NCBI GenBank assembly: GCA_918807975.1
Contig: OU964921.1
Span: 44,790,498 to 44,854,497, forward strand
Direction of reading: 5' to 3'
Source of the DNA: Aplidium turbinatum
Taxonomy: Eukaryota; Chordata; Ascidiacea; Aplousobranchia; Polyclinidae
Length of the DNA: 64,000 nucleotides
Positions within the stretch are counted from its first letter, which is position 1, and each line of letters starts with the position of its first letter. Below the pieces are notes generated by a model. The model did no database searches, was not told the DNA's origin, and worked only from the letters and a program-made list of their open reading frames with translations. The position numbers and the translations under genes are program-made. Below are positions 21,262-31,259 of this stretch, in pieces.

Positions 21262-21973
21262 GCGTTGATGGTGTAACAGTTAGCATTGGTGCCTTCCAAG
21301 CACTAGTTCCGGGTTCGACTCCCGGTCGTCGCAATAATTTAGTTATTATTTTATTTGTTCTGCATTTATTAATTACCACACAACCATGCTGGTGTCATCA
21401 TTAGCGTCAATGGTGTAACGGTTAGCATTGGTGCCTTCCAAGCACTAGTTCCGGGTTCGACTTCCAGTCGTCGCAATAATTTAGTTATTATTTTATTTGT
21501 TGCTGCATTTATTAATTACCAAACAACCATGCTGGTGTCATCATCAGCGTCGATGGTGTAACGGTTAGCATTGGTGCCTTCTCCAAGCACAAGTTCCGAG
21601 ATCTACTCCCGATCGTCGCAATAATTTAGTTATTATTTTATTTGTTGCTGCATTTATTAATTACCTAACAACCATGCTTGTGTCATCATCAGCGTCGATG
21701 GTGTAACGGTTAGCGTTGGTGCCTTCTCCAAGCACTAGTTCCGGGTTCGATTTCCAGCCGTCGCAATAATTTAGTTATTATTTTATTTGTTGCTGCATTT
21801 ATTAATTGCCAAACAACCATGCTGGTGTCATCATCAGCGTCGATGGTGTAACGGTTAGCATTGGTGCCTTCTCCAAGCACTAGTTCCGGGATCTACTCCC
21901 GGTCGTCGCAATAATTTAGTTATCATTTTAAATGTTGCTGCATTTATTAATTGCCAAACAACCATGCTGGTGT
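21262..21973 (+). tRNA. tRNA-Gly(TCC) array, block 1: five copies
   Basis: Copies start at 21262, 21404, 21547, 21692 and 21837, spaced 142-145 bp. All keep the TTCCAA anticodon loop (TCC). The 3' acceptor arm is mostly TCGTCGC, which leaves one U-U mismatch against GCGTCGA. Copies 3 and 5 have an altered T arm (GAGATCTAC or GGGATCTAC), so the block is the most decayed part of the array. Each copy is followed by ATAATTTAGTTATTATTTTA, a possible weak T4 terminator. Confidence 0.85.
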
Positions 21974-22647
21974 CAGTGGCGCAGCCAGAAAAAAAATTTG
22001 GGGGGAGGCCAAATATTTTATGAATTGAAGAGAACAACAAAGTGTTTGATTTAAGACATCGCCACCTGATGTGCAGTGGCGTATCCTGGTGGGTTGAGCA
22101 AGGAAAGCAATAATGCTGGTGGGGGGGTTAGAGCGTGCCGAAGGCACGCGTATTGTAGGGATGTCCGGGGGCATGCTCCCCCGGAAAATTTTTGCAAAAT
22201 TACACTCAAATATTGGGTTATAACGCTTTCTAGAAACACTTTTAGGGTAATATTTGTATGAAATTTATTAGCAGATAAACAGCTATTAACTTATTAAAGG
22301 TAGCTGTTACACACTAACGGGCAAAAATTAGAGAACACAAAAACTCAGCTACACAAAAACCCAAAAGAGTAAGCGATTCTGAAATTGCTTCCACAGATTA
22401 GTTTAAAAAAGAAACGTAAATCGCGTAAACTTTGCGCGATTTAGGATTTGCAAAATGTATTAGTGTCTTTCTGTGTGTCTAAAACAAGTCCTGGGCGGTG
22501 ATAATAGCCAGATGTCTTGGAAAACGATGTAAATTTATACAAATTATACTATATTTTCAGCAAAGGGTTCAACTTCAGATTCCAAACTTTTAAAATTTGG
22601 GGGGGGGCCATGGCCCCTTTTGTCCCCCCCCCCTGGCTACGCCTATG
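21974..22647. mobile_element. Non-autonomous hAT element in the array spacer
   Basis: CAGTGGCGCAGCCAG and CTGGCTACGCCTATG form 15 bp inverted ends. The exact 8 bp duplication GCTGGTGT (21966-21973, 22648-22655) is array spacer sequence. An internal GCAGTGGCGTATCCTGGTGG near 22075 looks like the end of another small element. Confidence 0.82.
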
Positions 22648-23255
22648 GCTGGTGTCATCATCAGCGTCGATGGTGTAACGGTTAGCATTGGTGCCTTCCA
22701 AGCACTAGTTCCGGTGTAGCAGTCCAAGAGTTACTGCAGGCCAAAAGTTACAAGAGTTGCCAAATAATTCATTTAAATTTTATTTAATTTTGTTTTGAAA
22801 AATAAATGAATTTTTAACCTCTCAAAAGGTCAGATTAATAATTATAAATATTTTGTAATGTTAACTGAAAAGCTTGCATTACTTCGAGAGCAATGAATTC
22901 ATTACACTTAGTTGAAACCATTTTCGCTTTTCTATCGATTGCGAAAACGCCGGCACCTCTGGTAACTTTTGGACTGACAGGAACTTCCAGACTGCAACGC
23001 CGCAGAAGCAGTCCAAAAGTTACTGCCATTGTAAGTGGGTGTGCTTTTTCGAAATTCGTTTGGGAAAACTTGTAAATGGACTGAAGATTTTTAAACTTCA
23101 CTTTAACATTAACATTGGTAACACAAGCATTCAACAAAAAGATCAAATAAAATACCTTGGCGTTTACATAGATAACAAATTAACATGGAAATATCACATA
23201 GATAAAATTTGCGGAAAAGTACCAAAAGGTTTATGGGCATTGCTTAAACCATGGC

Positions 23256-23648
23256 CACCTGGAGATGCGGCCTGATTTGTCACATTTTGCAGATTGTGAT
23301 TACAGCTACTGCTAGAGCTTGACTGACATTTTTTGAGATGTTTTTACTTTTTGCGGTTTCCTAATGACAAAAAACTTTTTGTTGCCTTGGGGAAGCAATA
23401 GCAAATGAGAAAAAGTAAGTTGAAAAACGCAAATCAGACTGTTATTGAAAATTAACAGTCCGACTAAAATTTACAAAATCAAATTTTCTTTGTTTTTCAA
23501 CATGTGAGGATGTTAAAACTTATTGTGTCATCTGGGGAAAAGAATATAGAAAGCGTAAAAATCTAATTTTTAAAAAAATTTATTTAGACGTTCGCCCAAA
23601 GTTAGAAAAACCTGGAAATTTCTGCAAAATGTGGCAAATCAGGCCGTA
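23256..23648. mobile_element. MITE with about 44 bp inverted ends, inside the LINE
   Basis: The left end CATGGCCACCTGGAGATGCG and the right end (complement CATGGCCACCTAAAGATACG) stay paired through CCTGATTTG.CACATTTTGCAG. The target is a 7-8 bp (G)CTTAAAC duplication. LINE coding (GLWALLKP... / LKLRNYV) runs into it on both sides. A one-ended relative lies at about 25805-25985. Confidence 0.85.
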
Positions 23649-23655
23649 TCTTTAG

Positions 23656-24315
23656 GTGGCCATGCTTAAACTCAGAAATTATGTCAACACAGACACTTTA
23701 AAAGATGTGTATTACGCTTTGATTTACTGTCATTTGCAATATTGTATTTCAAGCTGGGGAAAGGCCTGTGACAGTGCACTGGATCGTTTAATAAAATTAC
23801 AAAAAAAGGTTGTAAGAATAATTACGAAACAAAATTACTATGCTCACACTAATTTTTTATATTTTAAAATGAACATCTTGAAACTAAAAGACATACATAA
23901 CATTGAAATAAAAAAACATATGTACAAAGTTCATATGAATGAGTATCCGTCTACGTATTGTGATTTATTTACAAATGCTTCATCTATTCATCAGCATAAC
24001 ACAAGATATCAAACAAGCAACAACTATTTTGTAAATAGATCAAACACAGAATTTGGCAAAAAGTCCATGCAGGTATTGGGACCAATGCTCTGGTCAGAGG
24101 TTCCAAGTAGGCTAAAACTTATCATTTCATTGTTTCAAAAAAGAGATCAAAACGTTAATTTTACAAAGCTACAGTGCATCGTAAGTGATATGTTATGGAA
24201 CCAACTTGTCAGTTTCTTCGGAAACTTGATTATTCTCTGCTTGCTTCATGGAACTTTGTGTTTAGGCCTACGTTATCATCAATATGTTTTTTTTTTGTGC
24301 GTATGCTGTTATTGA
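23656..24315 (+). CDS. LINE RT C-terminal region (fragment)
   Basis: RNYVNTDTLKDVYYALIYCH then QYCISSWGKACDSALDRLIK, LQKKVVRIITKQNYYAHT and HNTRYQTSNNYFV form the post-RT thumb and tail typical of L2/CR1-like elements. The natural end is probably earlier than the open frame, near SDMLWNQ. The first codons belong to the MITE end, not the LINE. Confidence 0.78.
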   Translation: MAMLKLRNYVNTDTLKDVYYALIYCHLQYCISSWGKACDSALDRLIKLQKKVVRIITKQNYYAHTNFLYFKMNILKLKDIHNIEIKKHMYKVHMNEYPSTYCDLFTNASSIHQHNTRYQTSNNYFVNRSNTEFGKKSMQVLGPMLWSEVPSRLKLIISLFQKRDQNVNFTKLQCIVSDMLWNQLVSFFGNLIILCLLHGTLCLGLRYHQYVFFLCVCCY

Positions 24316-24516
24316 AGCGCGGGAACGTTTCAACGTTTTATTTTTTCTCTTGTAAGCTTACTTTAAATGGCAAAATCGTCATTTCCGTAGGGTGGCAATT
24401 GACTAGATGGTCGTCTCGTTGTCTTCCTGTCGGTATGAGAACCTGTGTAACTTTTGTACTGTGTATACTACATATTTCAAACATGTACTTATGTTCCTGT
24501 TACTGACAAATAAAAC

Positions 24517-24570
<54 letters not shown>

Positions 24571-25189
24571 GAATCCCAAGGATAAATATTCTCACCACAA
24601 AACCATTATTCTTGACTTTAAGTTTCGTGCCACGTGTTTTCGATGGGAGTCCAACGGAAATTCATTGGAATCTCAAAGTGTTCAACACTTTCGTAAAAGT
24701 TAAAGCCTTCCCTGCGTGTGAGACTGTGATAGCCTACTCACTGAAGGTTGATGGCGTTTTGACTACCGGTTGGCCTACATGTAGCCTGAGTTACTTAATA
24801 TTTCTTCAAAACGGTGGTTATGAAAAACCAGACCAAAAATAAGCTCAGTGCTTCATTCACTAGAAAACTTTGGTTTTAACTTTCATGAAATACATAAAAT
24901 ATAGTCAAAGACTATGTTCGTCAACTACAGCTCAAGACTAAACTTAAGATCAATTAAGTTTAGTTTTAAAGACTAAACTTAAGATCAATTAAGTTTTATT
25001 AATGCACGGACACAACTTCAAATGGTATAATACAAACAAATCAGGTTAAAATGATAGCCTACGTAAATTGTTAGGTTACAAATTAAAATTTCATTCCAAT
25101 ACAGCAACAATTTCTGGTACAAAACTCATCTTTTAACTTTCATCTTATTTTCGCTTCGTTCTCAATTACGTTTCTGCTGTAGGCTAAAC

Positions 25190-26145
25190 TAGGGCTACCA
25201 TACGTCCTCTTTTAAGAGGATTTGTCCTCTTTTTTCAAGAAAATTAAATTGTCCTCCGAGGATACTAAAAAATGCTCAAATGTCCTCTTTTTTGACGGTT
25301 TGGGTTTTCATGCTTATAGGCCGATTTTCAACGGGATTATATTGCTTGATGACGTTTCAGCGACGGCTTGTAGGCTATTTGTTTTCTAAACATTTCATAT
25401 ACCGTACCAATGTAACATGCTGATTTATAAATTCTACAACAAATTGGCGCATTTTATGGAACTGTTGTTGAACGTTCATTGCCTGGTTCACTGTAAGATA
25501 TTAAACGACATTTTAAAGGCCATGCTCACACTTTCACAAAAAAATATTTTTTACCATCATACATTTTATATTGATACAACGCTTGTAGACGTTGATGGTT
25601 ACCAACTGTATAACACTTAACCTACAGCAAAAGAAATCGTGGCATGGATAGGCCTAAAGCTTTGCAGGGAAAGGAACAAATTTTTAGTTCACTCCGTTTT
25701 TAGCATTTTAACGGTTATGTGCAGCCTACTGTTTTAGTCACATTTCTTGCAAACAATTTAACAGTTTCGTTAAGGCTGACCATTCCTTGTTGAAAAAAGT
25801 TAAGGCATTGCTACCTGGAGATCGTGCCTGATTTGTCACATTTTACAGATTTTTGCGATCATGGCTGTCTGACTGAAACTGTCTAAAAATTAGGTCTTTT
25901 TTTCACTTTTTGCTTACTCTTAAAAATATAAAATCATTTGTTGTATTAAGGAAGCACTAGAAATGAGAAAAGAGAAGTTAAACGTTCAGTCAATCTGTTT
26001 TCTTGTTTCTATTTAGTAACTTGCTGAGTGCGTAGGCCTATACTGTAATGATCTAAAAACATGTAAAAGATCCTTCAAGCGTAAAATTCTACTTGCTGGC
26101 GAAACGTGTCCTCTTTTTTTAGGCGATGAAAATATGGTAGGCCTA
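25190..26145. mobile_element. Non-autonomous hAT-like element
   Basis: The ends are TAGGGCTACCATA and TATGGTAGGCCTA, with an exact 8 bp duplication GGCTAAAC (25182-25189, 26146-26153). GTCCTCTTTT motifs repeat near both ends. It contains half of the MITE family seen at 23256-23648. Confidence 0.8.
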
Positions 26146-26368
26146 GGCTAAACCATGTTGTTAAGATGCAATGGTGGATAAATATTCAAGTTCAACATGT
26201 TTCCATTGTTGAAATCATTCATACAAATCTGCTGCAAGCGTCAAAACTGACAACCCTGTTTTAGTAACTTCTGGACTGGCAGGAACTTTCAGACCGCGTA
26301 TACGCGGTCCAGAAGTTACGGTAACTTTCAGACCGCAGTAACTCCTGGACCGTGACACCGGGTTCGAC

Positions 26369-26856
26369 CAGGGATATCTAAAGAAGGGGATACGAAGGAT
26401 TTTATTACGTCTGACAATAGAAGGGTTTTTGTTTATTGTAAATAATCTGTGTTTATCGTAAAATGACAATTGGTACCGATAGTAGTTTAATAAATCTTGT
26501 TATGATAACTTGCATTGCGCTATTAGCATCAGGCCTGGATAATCACACCATGCTCATGGTTGCTTGTTAATTCAACTACTTGCTTTACATCTAGTCTAAC
26601 GCATCAGGGTTTGTGAAAAAAAAACAGCTTACTGGTAACTTTTCAACTGTCTTTGTAAACAAGTATTCTTTAAATATGCTATACATAACATTTGCTAACT
26701 GTCTTCTGTAGCTCATTGTACCAGCTGCACTATAAAACTTTCTATGATTTTAAAAAGAAACACATGTTTAAAGCACTACAAACTACCGCCCTGGTAGTGT
26801 CATGAGAATAAGGCAATCGCTTCGAGCCTTCATATCCCCTTCTCTAGACATCCCTG
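26369..26856. mobile_element. Non-autonomous hAT element in the tRNA T arm
   Basis: CAGGGATATCTAAAGAAGGG is matched by the complement of CCCTTCTCTAGACATCCCTG. The target GGTTCGAC, the tRNA T loop itself, is duplicated at 26361-26368 and 26857-26864. Confidence 0.88.
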
Positions 26857-26949
26857 GGTTCGACTCCCGGTCGTCGCAATAGTTTAGTTATTATTTTAAA
26901 AGTTGCTGGATTTGTTAATTGCCAAACAACCATGCTGATGTCATCATCA

Positions 26950-27951
26950 GCGTCGATGATGTAACGGGTAGGATTGGTGCCTTCCAAGCACTAGTTCCGG
27001 GTTCGACTCCCGGTCGTCGCAATGATTTAGTTATTATTTTAAATTTTGCTGCATTTATTAATTACCAAACAACCATGCTGGTGTCATCATCGGCGTCAAT
27101 GGTGTAACGGTTAGCATTGGTGCCTTCCAAGCACTAGTTCCGGGTTCGACTCCCGGTCGACGCAATAATTTAGTTATTATTTTAAATTTTGCTGCATTTA
27201 TTAATTACCAAACAACCATGCTGGTGTCATCATCGGCGTCGATGGTGTAACGGTTAGCATTGGTGCCTTCCAAGCACTAGTTCCGGGTTCGACTCCCGGT
27301 CGACGCAATAATTTAGTTATTATTTCAAATTTTGCTGCATTGATTAATTACCAAACAACCATGCTGGTGCCATCATCAGCGTCGATGGTGTAACGGTTAG
27401 CATTGGTGCCTTCCAAGCACTAGTTCCGGGTTCGACTCCCGGTCGTCTTAATAATTTAGGTATTATTTTATTTGTTGCAGCATTTATTAATTATCAAACA
27501 ACCATGCTGGTTTCATCATCAGCGTCGATGGGGTAATGCTAGCATTGGTGCCTTCCAAGCACTAGTTCCGGGTTCGACTCCCAGTCGTCGCAATGACTTA
27601 GGTATTATTTTATTTGTTGCTGCATTGATTAATTACCAAACAACCATGCTGGTGCCATCATCAGCGTCGATGGTGTAACGGTTAGCATTGGTGCCTTCCA
27701 AGCACTAGTTCCGGGTTCGACTCCTGATCGACGCAATAATTTAGTTATTATTTTATTTGTTCTGCATTGATTAATTACCAAACAACCATGCTGGTGGCGT
27801 CATCAGCGTCGATGGTGTAACGGTTAGCATTGGTGCCTTCCAAGCACTAGTTCCGGGTTCGACTCCCGGTCGACGCAATAATTTAGTTATTATTTTATTT
27901 TATTTGTTCTGCATTTATTAATTACCAAACAACCATGCAGGTGTCATCATT
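26950..27951 (+). tRNA. tRNA-Gly(TCC) array, block 2: seven copies
   Basis: Copies start at about 26950, 27093, 27236, 27379, 27522, 27664 and 27806. The copies at 27236 and 27806 have fully paired acceptor and T arms. The first copy has an altered D arm (ACGGGTAGGATT) and the one at 27522 a damaged A box (GGGGTAATGCTAGCA), so these two are probably silent. The block ends in a Penelope-like fragment. Confidence 0.88.
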
Positions 27952-28536
27952 GACATATACAACCAAGCAACCACACGGCATTTAACATAATCCATTAAAA
28001 TTGAACATAAACTATAAGCTACAAACGTTTTCGGCCATACACACGTTAGCCCTTATCAAGTAACAAAAAAAAATAACTGCTTATCATATCTACAATGAAA
28101 ATGAATAACTGATCTAAACACTGAATTGAAAAACGAAATGCAAAATGAAACGGCAGAGCATAGGAGAAAGGCACATCACATGGCGTTCAAATTACGCCAG
28201 GCAAAGACGCATCATATGACGCATCAAGAAAAGACGTTGAGTAAATAAAAAGCGCCTGAGGCAAACAACTGTGTATTGAGGCGAGGATTGTATAATTTTA
28301 TTAGCAAAGCCTCGTGGATTTTAGTGTCGACTTCGGTGGAACATTTACGCATAATTCAAAACGACTCCAAGGATGGTTTGTTATTTGAACATGTTTGGCA
28401 ATCGAATATGTGATCTTTAATGGCACTTTGCTTGTTCAAATTAATTAAAACTAAGTGCTCCCTCACTCTCGTGGCCAAATGCCGCGTAGACATACCGATG
28501 TATGTACAATTCGCGTCATGCGAACAAGGTGTCATG
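27952..28536 (-). mobile_element. Penelope-like fragment (family B), copy 1
   Basis: It is 5'-truncated. An 11 bp duplication GTGTCATCATT lies at 27941-27951 and 28537-28547. The family B terminal sequence is at the left. A minus-strand frame encodes DANCTYIGMSTRHLATRVRE, the GIY-YIG endonuclease with TYIG in the signature position, on to KDHIFDCQTC. Confidence 0.85.
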
Positions 28537-28548
28537 GTGTCATCATTA

Positions 28549-30662
28549 GCGTCGATGGTGTAACGGTTAGCATTGGTGCCTTCCAAGCACTAGTTCCGGG
28601 TTCGACTCCCGGTCGACGCAATAATTTAGTTATTTTTTTATTTGTTCTGCATTTATTAATTACCAAACAACCATGCTGCTGTCATCATTAGCGTCGATGG
28701 TGTAACGGTTAGCATTGGTGCCTTCCAAGCACTAGTTCCGGGGTCGACGAAATAATTTAGTTATTATTTTATTTGTTCTGCATTTATTAATTACCAAACA
28801 ACCATGCTGGTTTCATCATCAGCGTCGATGGTGTAACGGTTAGCATTGGTGCCTTCCAAGCACTAGTTCCGGGTTCGACTCCCGATCGTCGCAATAATTT
28901 AGTTATTATTTCAAATTTTGCTGCATTGATTAATTACCAAACAACCATGCTGGTGCCATCATCAGCGTCGATGGTGTAACGGTTAGCATTGGTGCCTTCC
29001 AAGCACTAGTTCCGGGTTCGACTCCCGATCGTCGCAATAATTTAGTTATTATTTTATTTGTTGCTGCATTGATTAATTACCAATCAACCATGCAGGTGGC
29101 GTCATCAGCGTCGATGGTGTAACGGTTAGCATTGGTGCCTTCCAAGCACTAGTTCCGGGTTCGACTCCCGATCGTCGCAATAATTTAGTTATTATTTTAT
29201 TTGTTGCATTGATTAATTACCAAACAACCATGCTGGTGGCGTCATCAGCGTCGATGGTGTAACGGTTAGCATTGGTGCATTCCAAGCACTAGTTCCGGGT
29301 TCGACTCCCGGTCGACGCAATAATTTAGTTATTATTTTATTTGTTCTGCATTTATTAATTACCAAACAACCATGCTGGTGTCATCATCAGCGTCGATGGT
29401 GTAACGGTTAGCATTGGTGCCTTCCAAGCACTAGTTCCGGGTTCGACTCCTGATCGACGCAATAATTTAGTTATTATTTTATTTGTTCTGCATTTATTAA
29501 TTACCAAACATCCATGCTGGTGTCATCATTAGCGTCGATGGTGTAACGGTTAGCATTGGTGCCTTCCAAGCACTAGTTCCGGGTACGACTCCCAGTCGTC
29601 GCAATAATTTATTTATTATTTTAAATTTTGCTGCATTTATGAATTACCAAACAACCATGCTGGTGGCGTCATCAGCGTTGATGGTGTAACGGTTAGCATT
29701 GGCGCCTTCCAAGCACTAGTTCCGGGATCGTCGCAATAGTTTAGTTATTATTTTATTTGTTCTGCATTTATTAATTACCGAATAACCATGCAGGTGTCAT
29801 CATTAGCGTCGATGGTGTAACAGTTAGCATTGGTGCCTTCCAAACACTAGTTCCGGGTTCGACTCCCGATCGTCGCAATAATTTAGTTATTATTTTATTT
29901 GTTGCCGCATTGATTAATTACCAAACAACCATGCTGGTGGCGTCATCCAGCGTCGATGGTGTAACGGTTAGCATTGGTGCCTTCCAAGCACTAGTTCCGG
30001 GTTCGACTCCCGGTCGACGCAATAATTTAGTTATTATTTTATTTGTTCTGCATTTATTAATTACCAAACAACCATGCTGGTTTCATCATTGGCGACGATG
30101 GTGTAACGGTTAGCGTTGGTGCCTTCCAAGCACTAGTTCCGGGTTCGACTCCCGGTCGACGCAATAATTTGGTTATTTTTTTATTTGTTCTGCATTTATT
30201 AATTACCAAACAACCATGCTGGTGTCATCATTAGCGTCGATGGTGTAACGGTTAGCATTGGTGCCTTCCAAGCACTAGTTCCGGGTTCTACTCCGGTCGA
30301 CGCAATAATTTAGTTATTATTTTATTTGTTCTGCATTTATTAATTACCAAACAACCATGCTGGTGTCATCATTAGCGTCGATGGTGTAACGGTTAGCATT
30401 GGTGCCTTCCAAGCACTAGTTCCGGGTTCGACTCCCGATCGTCGCAATAATTTAGTTATTATTTTATTTGTTCTGCATTGATTAATTACCAAACAACCAT
30501 GCTGGTGGCGTCATCAGCGTCGATGGTGTAACGGTTAGCATTGGTGCCTTCCAAGCACTAGTTCCGGGTTCGACTCCCGGTCGACGCAATAATTTAGTTA
30601 TTATTTTATTTTATTTGTTCTGCATTTATTAATTACCAAACAACCATGCAGGTGTCATCATT
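28549..30662 (+). tRNA. tRNA-Gly(TCC) array, block 3: fifteen copies
   Basis: Copies start at about 28549, 28691, 28822, 28965, 29108, 29248, 29390, 29532, 29675, 29806, 29950, 30092, 30234, 30375 and 30517. Those at 28691 and 29675 lack part of the T arm. The rest keep the TCC anticodon. Acceptor arms alternate between the paired TCGACGC and the mismatched TCGTCGC form. The copy at 30092 has GCGACGA at its 5' end, which disturbs pairing. Confidence 0.88.
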
Positions 30663-31247
30663 GACATATACAACCAAGCAACCACACGGCATTTAACATA
30701 ATCCATTAAAATTGAACATAAACTATAAGCTACAAACGTTTTCGGCCATACACACGTTAGCCCTTATCAAGTAACAAAAAAAAATAACTGCTTATCATAT
30801 CTACAATGAAAATGAATAACTGATCTAAACACTGAATTGAAAAACGAAATGCAAAATGAAACGGCAGAGCATAGGAGAAAGGCACATCACATGGCGTTCA
30901 AATTACGCCAGGCAAAGACGCATCATATGACGCATCAAGAAAAGACGTTGAGTAAATAAAAAGCGCCTGAGGCAAACAACTGTGTATTGAGGCGAGGATT
31001 GTATAATTTTATTAGCAAAGCCTCGTGGATTTTAGTGTCGACTTCGGTGGAACATTTACGCATAATTCAAAACGACTCCAAGGATGGTTTGTTATTTGAA
31101 CATGTTTGGCAATCGAATATGTGATCTTTAATGGCACTTTGCTTGTTCAAATTAATTAAAACTAAGTGCTCCCTCACTCTCGTGGCCAAATGCCGCGTAG
31201 ACATACCGATGTATGTACAATTCGCGTCATGCGAACAAGGTGTCATG
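30663..31247 (-). mobile_element. Penelope-like fragment (family B), copy 2 by duplication
   Basis: This copy is practically identical to 27952-28536, offset by 2,711 bp and with the same flanking array units. It therefore arose by array duplication and not by a second insertion. Confidence 0.9.
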
Positions 31248-31259
31248 GTGTCATCATTA

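Larger units (their letters stand above)
23040..24570 (+). mobile_element. LINE 3' part, L2/CR1-group-like, with (ATTG)n tail
   Basis: The coding part starts with LNFNIN-like residues and QIKYLGVYIDNKLTWKYHID at about 23095-23250, is cut by a MITE, and resumes at 23656. It ends in AATAAAAC followed by about 16 ATTG repeats (24510-24570), a known 3' tail style of L2/CR1-group elements. The catalytic RT core is missing, so it is 5' truncated. Confidence 0.8.
22715..26357. mobile_element. TIR element with CCGG target duplication, superfamily unclear
   Basis: The inverted ends of about 36 bp, with mismatches, have the core GTCCA.GAGTTACTGC. The 4 bp target CCGG lies at 22711-22714 and 26358-26361. 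Subterminal repeats of the type CTGGACTG.CAGGAACTT..AGAC lie near 22975 and 26270. No transposase is recognised. It carries an L2-like LINE, a MITE and a hAT of its own. Confidence 0.7.
22664..26876 (+). pseudogene. tRNA-Gly copy opened by two transposons
   Basis: The 5' part (22664-22714) ends in the T arm at CCGG. The middle piece CCGGGTTCGAC lies at 26358-26368, and the 3' end at 26857-26876. The breaks correspond to the elements at 22715-26357 (CCGG duplicated) and 26369-26856 (GGTTCGAC duplicated). Removing both restores an ordinary copy, so each insertion hit the B-box arm. Confidence 0.88.

Noticed and set aside
21179-21404. Open frames reading SIGAFQALVPGSTPGRR repeatedly along 21-35 kb
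   Set aside because: These are translations of the tRNA-Gly copies and spacers, recurring because the DNA repeats. There is no coding evidence.
24510-24570. (ATTG)n run as a stand-alone microsatellite
   Set aside because: It follows directly on a LINE 3' end with AATAAAAC and is better read as the LINE tail.
28356-28586. Apparent small protein genes with identical sequence at 28356 and 31067
   Set aside because: They are fragments of a Penelope-like endonuclease fused by chance to complement of the tRNA array, duplicated with the array. They are not host genes.
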